Shown: positions 42,891-54,264, numbered from the stretch's first letter. The stretch is 64,000 bases of DNA from Hyposmocoma kahamanoa (GCF_003589595.1 NW_020653993.1:2343598-2407597); one strand, 5' to 3'. Notes: generated by a model from the letters alone, not told the origin. Translations and numbers: made by a program.

Positions 42891-43139
42891 CAGGATACTG
42901 TGTTAGCTGATCTGCCAATCCATATTGACACCTCGAAGAAACGCGGTCCTGGAGCTAAAGCCAGCCAGAGTAAAATTTTCATGTGACATGAGTTGTCTAT
43001 AAAAGTGAATAAAACTGATCAAACATTTTTTTGTTGCTAATCGACTCAGTTTCATGAAGGAATAATTTCATTATATGGGACGAAAAAAATCAGGACATCC
43101 GAAGTTGGTCAAATTACATACAAATTGAATAAAATTGTC

Positions 43140-43315
43140 AAATTGTGAAAGTCACGGTTGACTCATTAGTGACCTATAAATGGGACCTATAAAGGGCCCA
43201 AAATATTGGTTTGTTTGAAAAAACATATATACGCGATTTAAATCCGGAAAAATAGTTTCATTTCCTATGTGTAACAATCGCGAAAACCCAAGAATTCGAT
43301 ACTATAACATAATAC
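43140..43315 (+). mobile_element. family D right arm
   Basis: TTGGTTTGTTTGAAAAAACA, TATATACGCGATTTAAATCC and AATAGTTTCATTTCCTATGT, then the outermost GTAACAATCGCGAAAACCC. Only one arm is present. Confidence 0.75.
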
Positions 43316-44013
43316 GTATTTATATTGATTGCCTAGACGAATGCGAAAGATACAAGCACTGAAATTGGTATTGGAGTCGATTTCTTGCTAATACGGAGAT
43401 GCGATGGTTGCTTCAATGTGCACACCCCAACCCGACAGAAATCCCTTCTCACGTGTGCGAAGGATGAAGACGATGCGGTATGAACTTTTCTTATTAGGCA
43501 TTTATTAGTTGAAATAAAAGTGATAAGAAAAATTTGGACACGTTTTGTATTCCGAAGTAAACATATTTGTTTATTAAAAATTGAAAAGTTACAAAAGTTA
43601 GGTATGTGAAGTGTGAAAGTTATTTAAAATTATCCTCGATGAGCATTGCTGTTTCCAGAATTTTTTATTATTTAAATCAGGGAGTCGTGGAACCGGCTGA
43701 GACGAATGAGAAAAGACCTAGCTGCTTTTGAAGCTTTGAAGCTGTCTTTTGACGTGTGACAAAGACTAAGGAAACAAACAACAATGTTTAGCATTCGTGG
43801 GTTTATACAAAAGTTATTGAATGAGACACATGTTTTGAGGTTATTCGAAAACGACTCGCCCACGATTAATATATTTTTGGGTAGTCGTCTCAGTACGTTG
43901 CTTAGGTAACATTTTTGTGGGTTAAGAAACAAGTGAAGTAAACCAAATTTTGTTACAGAATGCAAACAGCGCGATCTTGCCCCTGTAGCGGCGGACAAGT
44001 GCCAGAATTATGA
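43316..44013. other. no gene seen
   Basis: The 108-codon minus frame at 43672-43998 has no domain signal. No shared repeat. Confidence 0.35.
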
Positions 44014-44046
44014 TAATAATAATAATAACGCACACACTCAACATAG
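44014..44046 (-). mobile_element. SINE family A 3' stub
   Basis: (AAT)n followed by AACGCACACACTCAACATAG and CCCC, the last 30 or so bases of the family on the minus strand. Extreme 5' truncation. Confidence 0.7.
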
Positions 44047-44858
44047 CCCCATATGGATATAGTTTTTCATATAAAAGCTAAATATTTAATTTGATAGTTT
44101 AAACAGACAAAGAAAAATAAAAATTCGTAATTGTTTAAATAGGTGCTTGGAGCCAATAAAGTCCAGTTTCTTGTTGAGAATAATTTTATTTATTGCAGAA
44201 AATCAAAGAATTGTAGGATTTATTTTCAAATGTCAAATAATCACTTTAGGAAACAGTTTTGCTTAATGACTAAATTGTACTTGTTTAGTGTGCTATATGT
44301 ATTTTCGTTACTACTCACGAAAGTTTTGTTCGAAAATATGGGATTTTTTGTTATAGGTTATAAACTGCTTAATTTTTTATCTTCTGTCGTTATAGCATTA
44401 TTATTATAATTGCTTTTTTTCTTTATTGTTTTCAGAAATAATTGGCTTTGAGAAAAAATTAAGATATGCATACTTTTCAGTAATGGTCATTTTATTTCCA
44501 TACCTACTTGATGTACCGTGTAGTGATAATAATATAACTCATCACTATTGTTGGCGACCAGCTGTGACGCAGCCTCCTTCGTTTTTGTACTTCTTTTTTT
44601 AAATTTACATCCGATTTATGACATACTTTTCGACTGTTTTTGTTTAGCACAATTTTGGCAGTTGCTTCCGTTGCGCTGCTTTGTTCGGTTTCATATTCAA
44701 TTTTTCAAATTATACGTGTTTTAATGTGCATGTAAGGTGTTTCCATCATAGTGCATACATTTATACAGTCCACTAGCCAATATTTTGGTCCTCTCTCGCC
44801 GTAAGTAACAAACCGAATTCAAAATTTTTTTTCGCATCTTGTTTCACGATCACACGCT
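44047..44858. other. no gene; possible LTR-retroelement leader at 44548
   Basis: TTGTTGGCGACCAGCTGTGAC at 44549 resembles the leader that follows a 5' LTR in some insect LTR elements. The upstream LTR cannot be delimited. Confidence 0.3.
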
Positions 44859-45386
44859 ATGGTGGATCCACGCAGTAAAAGTAAGTCGGTAGCGATACTG
44901 GCAGCCACAGAAGTCGAGCGGACGCAGCGCAGCGTCCGGCCAGCTTCAGTCGCAACTCCGAAGAATGTTTCGACATTACCATCTAGCTCAGGTATACGTC
45001 CTTTGGGCGACGCCCCTTCTGGTGAGGCACACGCATGTCCCGCCAATTGCTGCAAGCTGTTTCACGAAGGCAATGCCAAAGCTATCAGTGGGCGCCTGCA
45101 CTCTTCGCTCTCGATCGCGACTCTACGTGCTCAGAAGCTGGCTGCTGAGGCGGACGCCTTGCGTTGCCGCATACACCGTGAGCGTGAGCTTGCAAGCCAG
45201 CAGGTGGAACGCGAGCGTATGCTCGCACATCTGGAGACCGAGTGTGTGTGTAATAAAAAGTACAAGTTGTTGTTCGATTTCAATTTTCAATTTCAAAGTG
45301 ATTACAATATACAGTGTTACTTTAAACGTAATCGCATTGCACGATCCCTAAATCTGTCCAAACGATGTCTGAAGATTCAGTTCTAA
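44859..45386 (+). CDS. unassigned 175-aa frame with coiled coil
   Basis: I do not recognise this protein. Residues 1-60 are rich in Ser, Thr, Arg and Pro. HACPANCCKLFHEGNAKAIS (about 58-77) is cysteine-containing. Residues 85-127 (LRAQKLAAEADALRCRIHRE and onward) form a charged heptad-like helix. After ETECVCNKK the sequence becomes low-complexity, suggesting the true coding part ends near 45240 and the rest is read-through. The region is GC-richer than its surroundings. It could be the start of a gag-like gene of an LTR retroelement, given the leader-like motif 300 bp upstream, or a broken exon. There is no splice or promoter evidence. Confidence 0.35.
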   Translation: MVDPRSKSKSVAILAATEVERTQRSVRPASVATPKNVSTLPSSSGIRPLGDAPSGEAHACPANCCKLFHEGNAKAISGRLHSSLSIATLRAQKLAAEADALRCRIHRERELASQQVERERMLAHLETECVCNKKYKLLFDFNFQFQSDYNIQCYFKRNRIARSLNLSKRCLKIQF

Positions 45387-45474
45387 GCCATGAAGTTTCC
45401 GACATATAAATGTAGTTTGTCATATTTCTTTCTTGTTCTCTCTTGCACGCTGTTACCCGCTTATAACCTTAGCT

Positions 45475-45595
45475 CTCACTGCCCTGATATGGCTGGAAGA
45501 GATCTCTTTTAGAGATAAGTCCACCTTTTCTCACATTCTATTTAACTAATATTATTGTTGTTTTTATTTCGTGCAATAAACAATATTATTAGACT
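45475..45595 (+). mobile_element. LINE 3' UTR
   Basis: CCTGATATGGCTGGAAGAGA, TTAGAGATAAGTCC and TTCGTGCAATAAACAATATT are a 3'-UTR pattern I know from lepidopteran LINEs, with an AATAAA signal near the end. No coding part upstream. Confidence 0.6.
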
Positions 45596-45689
45596 ATTTT
45601 TATCGGAATGGTTACTCAGTAGTAGTTCCATTTAAACTTGAAGTAAATATTTCACCTCTAAACTGGGGAATGACTCAGTTTTCACACAC

Positions 45690-45790
45690 TTTCCGGTAAC
45701 CGATTTCAATTAAACTTGGCAAATACATCTATAATTCCACGTACTTTTGAGGTCATTTTTTTAGTACTCTGTACTGATTAGCTTGCAGAT
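45690..45790 (-). mobile_element. family N fragment
   Basis: Minus orientation of GTACGTGGAATT, AAATCGGTTACCGG and GTGCGTGAAAACT-like blocks, closest to the copies at 2008 and 48249. Confidence 0.5.
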
Positions 45791-46720
45791 AGTGATTTTA
45801 TTGACTTCTTAGAGTACACTGTTTTGTACTGGGTTTTTTAAATTTTAATGTTTTTTTTAAGTGTCGTTCTCGTCTATTTTGCCTTCCACTTTACCTTCGA
45901 TGTCTTCGATTCACAACTATATTCTAGACGTTTCTGTTTTCCTCCGTAGCTCTTAGTTCCATCTCATTGGTCACTCTCTATCTAGCTAATTTTTTCCTGT
46001 GTACGTGGCATAATAGCGTCGTGGACATATAATACTCTTAGAGATATATTATCTAAACCTAACTTTGTTAGCCCCTTAACAAAGCGGTGTTATTTTTCAC
46101 CCGCTCGCCTTTTATCATAGTCTATTTCGACAGAGCTGGACTCAGTAAAGAAACAAAAAATATTATTTAAGTTTTTTTGCAATATCGCATCATTTCGCTT
46201 GGTATCGGTTACTAGTTGACACATAAATACTTTGTTTAAGTAAGTATTTATTTACATTATCATAGACACGCTGAAATATCTAAAAACGTTGATATCTACA
46301 CGTCAACAACGACGAGAACTATATTGCGATTTTTTTTTTACTCTAATCGTTTTTGGCTGCCCCTTTCTATTTTTATAAACGAAATGGTAATAGAATGATT
46401 GACGATATTAGGGGCCCTCATTATCTTTAATCCGAGTCTGCTATTGACTCACTCAACCGGGTAAATAATTGTAATCCGGATGATCCGGACCGACAATAGC
46501 TTATATGGCGTCTTGTTGGTCGGAATACGAGTTGGCCGACAGACTGTATTGATACTTGAAACGTGTGAAGTGTCAAGATTTGTTGGACGGTGCTTACGAG
46601 GAGTTTTAAGGGTACTTTTGTTTAAGTCCTCGGTGGGATCTAGTCGGAAAACGAACTTTACTAATATTGATTTTGTTGAATGTCATAATTGTGTCTCTAC
46701 CGTGAAGTTCATTAATTTTT
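45791..46720. other. no gene seen
   Basis: AT-rich, unassigned. Short frames only. Confidence 0.4.
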
Positions 46721-46721
46721 C

Positions 46722-46862
46722 GTGAAATTATTCCACTGTTTTGTTATAATTGTGAATAAGAAGATCGAACATAAAGAAAAATTCCTTCAATCTGACAGGA
46801 CCCGAACCTGCGTCTGTATCCAATCTAGGGCAACCGCTTTACCAACTGAGCTACTGATTGAG
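46722..46862 (-). mobile_element. family C tail with a different tRNA-like head
   Basis: On the minus strand, GTAGCTCAGTTGGTAAAGCG (A box) and GCAGGTTCGGGTCCTGTC (B box) are joined to the same GAAGGAATTTTT...TAACAAAACAGTGGAATAAT tail used by family C copies whose head is GTGGCTTAGTTGG. Confidence 0.65.
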
Positions 46863-46959
46863 TCAGCATACTTTACGAATGTCTCTATGCGTTTGTTACA
46901 CATCTTTGTTTTTGGTTTTAACTGCTTTTGGTTTTTGCCGTAGCCAATAACCCTTGCCT

Positions 46960-47215
46960 CAGATTGCCATATTAATAGACGCAGATTCGAGTCCTGTTAG
47001 ATTGAAGAAATGATTCGTTTTATAAAAATTATATTTATTTATATGTATGGTGGTACAACATGATATTCAATAAAATCAATATTTCAATTCACAAAGCAAC
47101 ATCTCTGGTCAGACGCTGGTAGCTGTAAAGGTACATGACAGTGAAGATTAACTTTCATAGAATTTTCACAGGTAGCGTTGCGGCAAAAGTGCCATTAAAA
47201 ACCAAAAAGCAAGAT
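46960..47215 (+). mobile_element. tRNA-like B box followed by family C body
   Basis: AGACGCAGATTCGAGTCCTG at 46979, then, at 47045-47215, a family C body: ACATGATATTCAATAAAAT, GCAACATCTCTGGTCAGACG, GGTAGCTGTAAAGGTACATG. Confidence 0.55.
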
Positions 47216-47735
47216 CTAAATAAATAAAAATAATTATTTTAAAGTACAGAATAATACATATATATAACCACAGAAGTCATCAAGACTGTGTCGCTGCTAT
47301 TAACGCCCAACTCCGGATAACTAGTGTAATGAAATTGACATCCTATTCGTAAACGCAGATCCTTAAGAATTTTAACCTCGCTTTTCTCCATTTTGTTCGA
47401 TCCAGCTGCGCCTGATTACCTTAGATGCTCATTTCAATTTGAAACCTCTCGAAATTCGATCTTGCCGTAGCTTCTAGTTCTCTATTCTTTCTCACCGTAC
47501 TGATTTTGTATCTAGTTCTTTTGCCCTTCATGCAATCCGTCTCCGCTCCCGCTAAATATAAGACAAGCTCAGACTAAGTTATCTTTCAAGGGCATGTTGC
47601 GTAAAGATTATCTTTTTGATAATCTTCTAGATCAAGACTGCATAATGTTGCTGTGGGTACTTATATATTAGTATATATATATAAGAGATATTTGTTATAT
47701 ATATGTATTGTTTATTATTTAAGTATATTGAGTAT
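47216..47735. other. no gene seen; AT dinucleotide run near 47670
   Basis: 47280-47580 is of mixed composition and unassigned. Confidence 0.35.
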
Positions 47736-47985
47736 TTAAATTTTTTATTGAATTGATATTCAATTATTTTTTGTGAAATTATTCCACTAGAATTTTTTCT
47801 AAATAATAAGAAACCTTATTATTTAGAAAAAATTCCTTCGATCCGGCCGGATTCGAGCCGACGTCTTCTAGCCAGACGCTATACCAACTAAGCCACGGAA
47901 CGAACCAGCGGACCTCACGAAATTTTCTATGTGCTTGCGTCGTATCTTTGTATTTGATTTTTCAACGAGTATAATATATATATTG
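47736..47985 (-). mobile_element. family C right part with a rebuilt hairpin
   Basis: Minus-strand tRNA-like part (GTGGCTTAGTTGGTATAGCG, GGCTCGAATCCGGCCGGATC) and body edge. Where other copies read the ATTATTAATACAAAGATCGA block, this one has a perfect 21-bp hairpin: 47790-47810 with 47815-47835 around the loop AAAC. Confidence 0.7.
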
Positions 47986-48060
47986 AGTATGTTTATGCTG
48001 TATTATGTTTATTTTATACTGTATAAATTAACCATAAAATTTAGACTTATTTTTTTTCCT

Positions 48061-48180
48061 TTTGTTTTTTTTTCTGTTTGGCCCAAAGGTTGACTGGTAG
48101 AGAATGCCTTATGGCATTGGATCCGCCATTTATACATTAACGTATTGTTCAAAAAGATTTAATACATAAATAAATAAAGA
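48061..48180 (+). mobile_element. LINE 3' UTR with A-rich tail
   Basis: TTTGGCCCAAAGGTTGACTG, GAGAATGCCTTATGGCATT and the TCCGCCATTT block, ending in (AAAT)n. Known to me as a 3' UTR of lepidopteran LINEs. No coding part is retained. Confidence 0.65.
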
Positions 48181-48248
48181 ATCGTAATCAATAAAGCCGA
48201 ATTGATTAGTTTATTTTCTTTCAATATATTTATGTTGTATTTACTAAA

Positions 48249-48530
48249 AAAACCGACCTCAGAAGTTTGAGGAATTACATCTATTTGCCAAGTTTTATTG
48301 AAATCGGTTACAGGAAAGTGCGCGAAACCGGGTTCATCACCTAGTTTGCCACCCTTAGAGGAGGAATATTTCCTTCAAATTTAAATGGGACTACTACTGA
48401 GGTAGCCTCTTTCCAACTAAAAAAGAATCATGAAAATCGGTTCACATTTATCGCATAACATACTTAAAAAAACATACAGTCCTTTTTTTATTGAGAACCT
48501 CCACCTTTTTTTGAAGTCGGTTAAAAATAA
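48249..48530 (+). mobile_element. family N repeat, full length
   Basis: Bounded by AAACCGACCTCAGAAG at the left and TTTGAAGTCGGTTAAAA at the right, a short inverted repeat. Contains CATCTATTTGCCAAGTTTTA, CTTTCCAACTAAAAAAGAAT and GAGAACCTCCACC. No coding frame. Confidence 0.7.
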
Positions 48531-49220
48531 AGAATAATGTAAAATTAAAATATAACATATGAGATACAAAATAATACTTTCAAGCTAAACAAAGCAGGAA
48601 AAAAGATAAAATACGCACAACTTTACACAATTTACTACAATCAAATCTGAACCAGAAACTCATTGAGCGTTGCGATGGCTCTGGTGGTGGGTGCGTTGCA
48701 GGCATTAATTGCTTACAACACTAAATTAGTCTTGCTGTGTTCGAAAACTATTCTACAACTCACTGAGATAAAAGCAACGGTAGCCTAATTGGGGAGGCCG
48801 ACGGGTCAAATCCCCGAGGACGGCATATACCTATGACTTTAACTTCTATAAGTTACGTAGATTCGTGAATATTTAGTGACAATACCTCTCTCGCTAACAT
48901 CGTGATTAAATTTGCATGCTAAAGATGGAAAACATATTGTGCAAATACGCGTAAGTAGCATTGGCAAAGGGCGCGTATCTGCAATAAACAAAATTTTAAA
49001 GTAAAGGGATTTAACGTTATTAGTTTGATATTTCAATGGCCACTATTTTCATTTTTGCACAGTAAGCATTACTTTAACATGATGTATACGCCTGTACGTT
49101 AACACGATATATGCGCAGATTTGATCTCTTAATGCTAGTTGCGCGTAATTTCACTATCCCCGACGTTATGAAACTTCCAAACCGTATAGTACTAGCGTAG
49201 AAGACTGTGACTTAAACCCT
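48531..49220. other. no gene; tRNA-like SINE head at 48783-48830
   Basis: CAACGGTAGCCTAATTGG and GGGTCAAATCCCCGAGGACG look like A and B boxes of a SINE head. The rest is AT-rich and unassigned. Confidence 0.4.
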
Positions 49221-49224
49221 CAAC

Positions 49225-49300
49225 TTAGAGGACCCGTAGTCAGCAGTGAAACTTACGATATACAGTGGTTGATGGCGATGAAGTGGTTGATGATGATGAA
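49225..49300 (+). mobile_element. SINE/RTE 3' end with GATGA tail
   Basis: GACCCGTAGTCAGCAGTGAA then GGTTGATGGCGATGAAGTGG and TTGATGATGATGAA, as in the 3' end of SINE K. Confidence 0.65.
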
Positions 49301-49587
49301 TTTAGTAGCAGTAGAGTACTTTTTAAAGAATTCGTACAGCAGCTTGATTTTGATTGCCTCTCCCGAGCGGAAACTGCGTCTTTTCCGAGTCGAGGCGCAT
49401 AATTGCGATTCAGAACGGCCCGATCGGAAACTTTTCACATTTCTAATCGAAACAATAGTTGATTTAAGTCACAAATCAGAAAGATATAGTAGGAATCAGG
49501 TTCATCTTCTCGCTCAGAAACCCATCTGATTTCGAGACTACCCGATCGCATCGATTCCCATTTGAATCAAAATCAGGACGCAGTGAA

Positions 49588-49930
49588 GTGCCGCTTGCTT
49601 ACCTATACCGTCGTCAAGCAGTAATGTGAGCATCACAGGGGGTCTACTCTCGATCTCTGTCCGAAACAATTACTGCCAAATAAGCAATACTTGACCAAAT
49701 GAAAAGACGCGTGAAGCGTATGAAGCTTCATACTTGATACTTGTCTTTTAATTTTGTCGAATATTACTTATTTGACAGTAATTGTTTCGGACGGATGTCG
49801 GACGGAGATCGAAAGTAGACCCCCAGTTCCGAATCCGAGAAATGGCGGTCCGAAAGGTCACAGGGATTTTATCTCTACGTGTACAAGCGAACGAATACGA
49901 ATCGGATGCAGTGCACAAACGCGCTCAGGG
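49588..49930. mobile_element. palindromic element E (49638-49824) with flanking B and F pieces
   Basis: E is a 187-bp palindrome: GGGGGTCTACTCTCGATCTC against the ending GAGATCGAAAGTAGACCCCC, with arms alignable to the centre (GCGTGAAGCGTATGAAGC). On its left is a family B scrap (49588-49636). On its right, F (GTTCCGAATCCGAGAAATGG, TTTTATCTCTACGTGTACAA) runs to about 49930. Compared with one arm, the other has an extra ACATCCGTC-like insertion. Confidence 0.8.
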
Positions 49931-50164
49931 TGTCGGGCGTCCTGTCTTTGATATCATAAACAAAATAAAATATATTTTTTAAAGAATTACTTCTGCTTTC
50001 TGTGGACTGATGTCGAAGTAGTTTCATAACTCTTGGAAGATGAGTCTGGGTGGGGGATTATAGACTAAACTTTCTCCTTAAAAAAACCTGTGCCTACCAA
50101 TGGGACTTAGAACAGGTTGTTGATGATAATGAGCTCTCTAAAATTGGTAAAAATATAATTATAA

Positions 50165-50400
50165 CTTGTTTTATAAAAAAATCGACCTCAACAGTTTGTG
50201 GTATTACATCTATTTGTCAAGTTTTACTGAAATCGTTTAACGGAAAATGGGTGAAACCCATGAAACTGGGTTCATACCTTAATTTGCCACCCTTAGAGGT
50301 GGAATATTTCCTTCAAATTTCTGTCGGAGTAATCAGGTAACATACACATAATAAATACAATCGATTTAAGAACCTCCCCTTTTTATGAAGTTGATTAAAA
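50165..50400 (+). mobile_element. family N repeat
   Basis: AAAATCGACCTCAACAGTTTG at the left, TTTTTATGAAGTTGATTAAAA at the right, with TTACATCTATTTGTCAAGTT inside. Confidence 0.65.
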
Positions 50401-51330
50401 ATAGTAAAAGGTGCTTCCTTTTTAATGGTTGTTTACTTGCATATACGTTACAAGGTTGCCAGTTGATAAATTAAGATCTTATATTACGGAAATATTCAAT
50501 AGAAAAGTATTGAAAGAAACGAATCAATTCAGTTCTATCCCTCAAAGTGCCTTACCTTTATCAACCCCTATACGTCCCAAGGTTAAAGCTATTGACCGTT
50601 CTGCTAGTCAAATGCGAATTACGGTCTTTACACGTGTTCAATGGGTTATCTGAATCATTTTTTCATCACGGAGTTTTTCTTGATCGTTAAGGAAAATGCA
50701 AATGCAAAAAAAATAAGATACACGTGATTTAAAACGACTGAGTTTTGCTGTTCCTCGTTGCTCGTTGTTCACTTAGTGAGCATATTGCAGCGGTTAAAAG
50801 TTAACTTTCCTTTTTATGGTAACAAAAACATTATTACGATTATAGAAAATTGCAAATTTATTAAATAAGACTTAATTATGATATGAAACACCACCATAGA
50901 TGATGTTACAAGTGCGACTATTATTTTTGCACTCTAAAGTAGCAAAAAAAGTATTTTTCTACGGTTTTTGAGGTTTAATATACAAAGCGAAAATGGCGGT
51001 CTAACTTTAAATATCCACGGAACTTCACGTACTGTTGACGTGTGCCATGCAAACTAAGCAGTTCTACTGTATTTATTGTTCTGTGGAATATCTTATCAAC
51101 AACGTAACATTCGTGGCGAGCATGTTCCGTTAGGACATTAGCCAACTGAGTCGTATCATTTGCTTGTTTCGAACTTTGCGCTCGGCCGTGCTCCGCATTC
51201 GCATTCGAAACATCGTTCGTGCTTCTTGATTCTGTGGCTTGACTCAATTTTGATTTTCTTCAAATAAAATAAAAGAACGTTATTGAATCTCAATTTTTTT
51301 TTTATTAATTTTTTATTGAACGTCCGAATG
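50401..51330. other. no gene; possible LTR-like end on minus strand near 50990-51090
   Basis: Minus strand reads CACAGAACAATAAATACAGT and later GACCGCCATTTTCGC, paralleling 4880-4930. A 90-codon minus frame (51247-50975) crosses it and has no domain signal. Confidence 0.35.
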
Positions 51331-51334
51331 TATC

Positions 51335-51590
51335 ACCACCATGATATTCAATAATTTTTTTGTGAAATTACTCCACTAGTTTGTTTTAATTATTAATACA
51401 AAGATAGAACACTTAGACAAAATTCCTTCGATCCGGCCGGATTCGAATCGACGTCTCCTAGCAAACAGACCAGACCAGATGTACCAGATCTCTAGCCAGG
51501 GCTGGTAGCTGTAAAGGTACCTAACTGGGTGACGAAATACTTTCATAGATTTCTCATAGATGGCGCTACGGCTAAAAAGTTTTATTTTTA
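51335..51590. mobile_element. family C with opposed tail and body
   Basis: Minus-strand tail and tRNA-like part (AAATTACTCCACTAGTTTG, TTCGATCCGGCCGGATTCGA) are followed by the plus-strand body (TCTCTAGCCAGGGCTGGTAG to GATGGCGCTACGGCTAAAAA). This is the left half of the structure seen complete at 11268-11650. Confidence 0.7.
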
Positions 51591-51990
51591 TTATTTTTTG
51601 TTTTTTATTTAATAAACGTCAAAGGTGACTTTTGAGCTTACTGCATATGCAATAATTATTGAAATAGATTACTGCACACAATTTAGATACTAAATTGGCT
51701 TGTATTCCAGATCAAATAACAGTTGTGCCTTTTTCGTTCTAAGGGCAGAATTTATGGTCACAACAACACAAAAGGTAATAAACGCGATACAACAGGCGAT
51801 TTCATTGCTAGGTAATAATCTCCTGCTACCTTCACTTCAAGTATAAACTTGAACAAGATAAAATCCAAAATAATAAGAGGCAGAGCTGGCCATAAGTACG
51901 AACCTGGTACCAAAATCACACCTATTAAGAAAAGTCAAATAAATGTTGTTACAGTATATACGTCAATTATAGAAGTTCATCAGGAAGTTG

Positions 51991-52240
51991 TAGCAGTAGT
52001 AGAGCTCCTTGTGAATGAGCTCATCCAAATACTGCCACTTTACCTATTTCTGCCGCCAAGCAATAATGTAAGTATTACTGCGTTCCAGTTTTGAAGGGTA
52101 AAGTTGCTGATGACATCACAGGTACTTGGGACTTGTCAACTTATGTCTCAGGGCGACGGGCGCAGTGGCGGTGCCAATCAGATATTTGCTCACCACCAGA
52201 CACACGACATGCTCGTCCCACCCCTTAGTATCATAAAATA
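51991..52240 (+). mobile_element. family B retroposon
   Basis: TAGCAGTAGTAGAGCTCCTT to AGTATCATAAAATAAG. One arm of the internal hairpin is deleted. Confidence 0.75.
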
Positions 52241-53034
52241 AGTTCCTCATACATTACAATCGATGCAGTGCATTTTGTAAAAAACACTATTCAAAACAAT
52301 TAATATAATGAATACTTTATGTAAAAGTATGTTTTGAAACAAACAATGTCATGTAGTGCAAGGTTGTTCCGCTCGCGTTATTCTCTCACACGATTTCATG
52401 GACATTATATGCACTATTTACCTTTGAATCTTTTGTACAGGATGTATTTTTAACAACAAAAAAACAGCGGTAAACAGTATATAGATTAGGCATGAGAGTG
52501 TCGCCTTGTGTGACTCCAAAGTTTCTTTTGTAAATAACACTTAAATTAAATTTTAAACAAATTTTAAGTAATACAGATTAGTGTACTCCAAAACGACAAT
52601 AAAGTCACCATTTGTATTCTGCCAACTCATTGAGATCAAAGGCCAAACACGATATTTAGTCAGTTCTGATGTACACTTGCTACTTCCGTTAAGGTATTAC
52701 ATCGCAAAGACCTAAAGACCTAAACTTATACTACAATGTAATGATAATCTAATAACCCATATAGTAGCAGTAGCGCTCCTTGTGAAACAATTCGTCCAGG
52801 AAAGTACTGCTTGCTGCTTGCTGACAGTGCTTATAACTTACGCGTTTTCGTAACGTCCTGTACGTATGTTGTCTAATTTAGTCACCAAATGAGGGGGAAA
52901 TTATAATGGTCTGCTGCACAGTCAATTTGATTAGACCTATGTAATGTAAATCAAACGATTCGAAACTAATTTAGTCAAAGGAAACGTGGTCAAAATAATA
53001 GTGTAGTTTGAACTAGAAACTCTCAGAACAGTAA
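52241..53034. other. no gene; short family B stub at 52762-52824
   Basis: TAGTAGCAGTAGCGCTCCTTG and TTCGTCCAGGAAAGTACTGC form a 60-bp family B 5' stub. The rest is AT-rich. Confidence 0.5.
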
Positions 53035-53145
53035 CTCCCTTGTGCTGAGTACTAAAGCAACGAAATTCACGCTGGAACACTACTCAGAACACCCATCATC
53101 ATCAGCCTATCGCAGCCATTGCTAGACGTGGGCCTCTCAAGTTTG
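53035..53145 (-). mobile_element. SINE remnants, two families joined
   Basis: CTGGAACACTACTCAGAACA (the family at 37550) joins at about 53092 to a minus-strand GATGATGATG tail with GGCCCACGTCTAGCAATGG, an RTE/SINE 3' end. Confidence 0.55.
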
Positions 53146-53819
53146 TATCAGAACAAAAAACACTGTTTGATGCTGAGTTCTTGGACCATGGCGAAGTTAG
53201 TACGAATCTCCGGCCATGCAATCGTAAACATTTTTCAGCAGCAACACATTCCAGAGCATCTATCGTCTTCACGTCTCTGCATCGTATGGAAAAATGTGGG
53301 AAACCGGAATTTAGTGGCTTTATCGATGTGTGACATATGTTTATCTGCATTGAAATTGTTAATTGTTACTCTGCAAATAATCGAATTCGCTACGCTTTAA
53401 GCAGCTACAGGCCAGTGGTTTCAAACCATGTTCTTGTAACTTCCCTACAAAACAAATTAATCGAAAATAATACACACGAAAAGCAAATCGGTGAGACGTA
53501 AAGAAATCCTTTAATTGCAACAATTGGTCCAAACGGACGAACAGTCAAAGAGAAAATACTTTTATTCAATGATAGGAGTATCGGCATTGAGGGAAGCTTT
53601 TGGCTTTTGGATTAATCGGTATTGGGTAGATTGTTCACTTAAGTGAATATAGGTACAATCAATTTAAGCAAACAATAAGTACATCACTGTAAAACGCTCA
53701 TTTTATCCTGTCAAACCATAATACTATGAGACTCAGTATAGTGTTTTTTAATTGCATTACAACAATAATCTTACACGTATACTCGTATACTCGGCGTACA
53801 TCGGATGTCTTTTTGTACG

Positions 53820-54262
53820 TAATCACAGTAACTTCTTTACTAAAATATCTAATGTACACTCCGTTAACGTCAGAAACAAGGACCGTCTTGTCCTCCCTAA
53901 AATAAACAGCACGATCTTTGACCGCAGCACCTATGTAACAGCGATTACAATTTATAACAGACGTCCAATGGAAATGAAATGTTTAAATGGTGATAAATTT
54001 AAAGCTTGTTTAAAAAATGGTTAATTGACAAAGTTTTTTACAATCTTAACGAATTTTATATAAAGACAATATTTGACAATTGTATAACTAACTTAATTAT
54101 AATATAAATTTTTGACATTTAAGTTGTAATAAATTTTAATTGAATTGTAATTTTAAGACATTGTACGCCTGATTTGGGTAAGAATTGTAGATCTAATCAC
54201 TTGTAAGTAACACCTGTATTTTACCAATTCATACAATAAATGTTTCTGATTCTTGATTTCTG
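53820..54262 (+). pseudogene. LINE ORF2 C-terminus plus 3' UTR
   Basis: The frame ending at 54024 holds NVHSVNVRNKDRLVLPKINS and ITIYNRRPMEMKCLNGDKFK, resembling the final part of jockey/CR1-like polyproteins. A 240-bp AT-rich 3' UTR follows, ending AATAAATGTTTCTGATTCTT with TGATTCT repeats. 5'-truncated. Confidence 0.6.
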
Positions 54263-54264
54263 AA

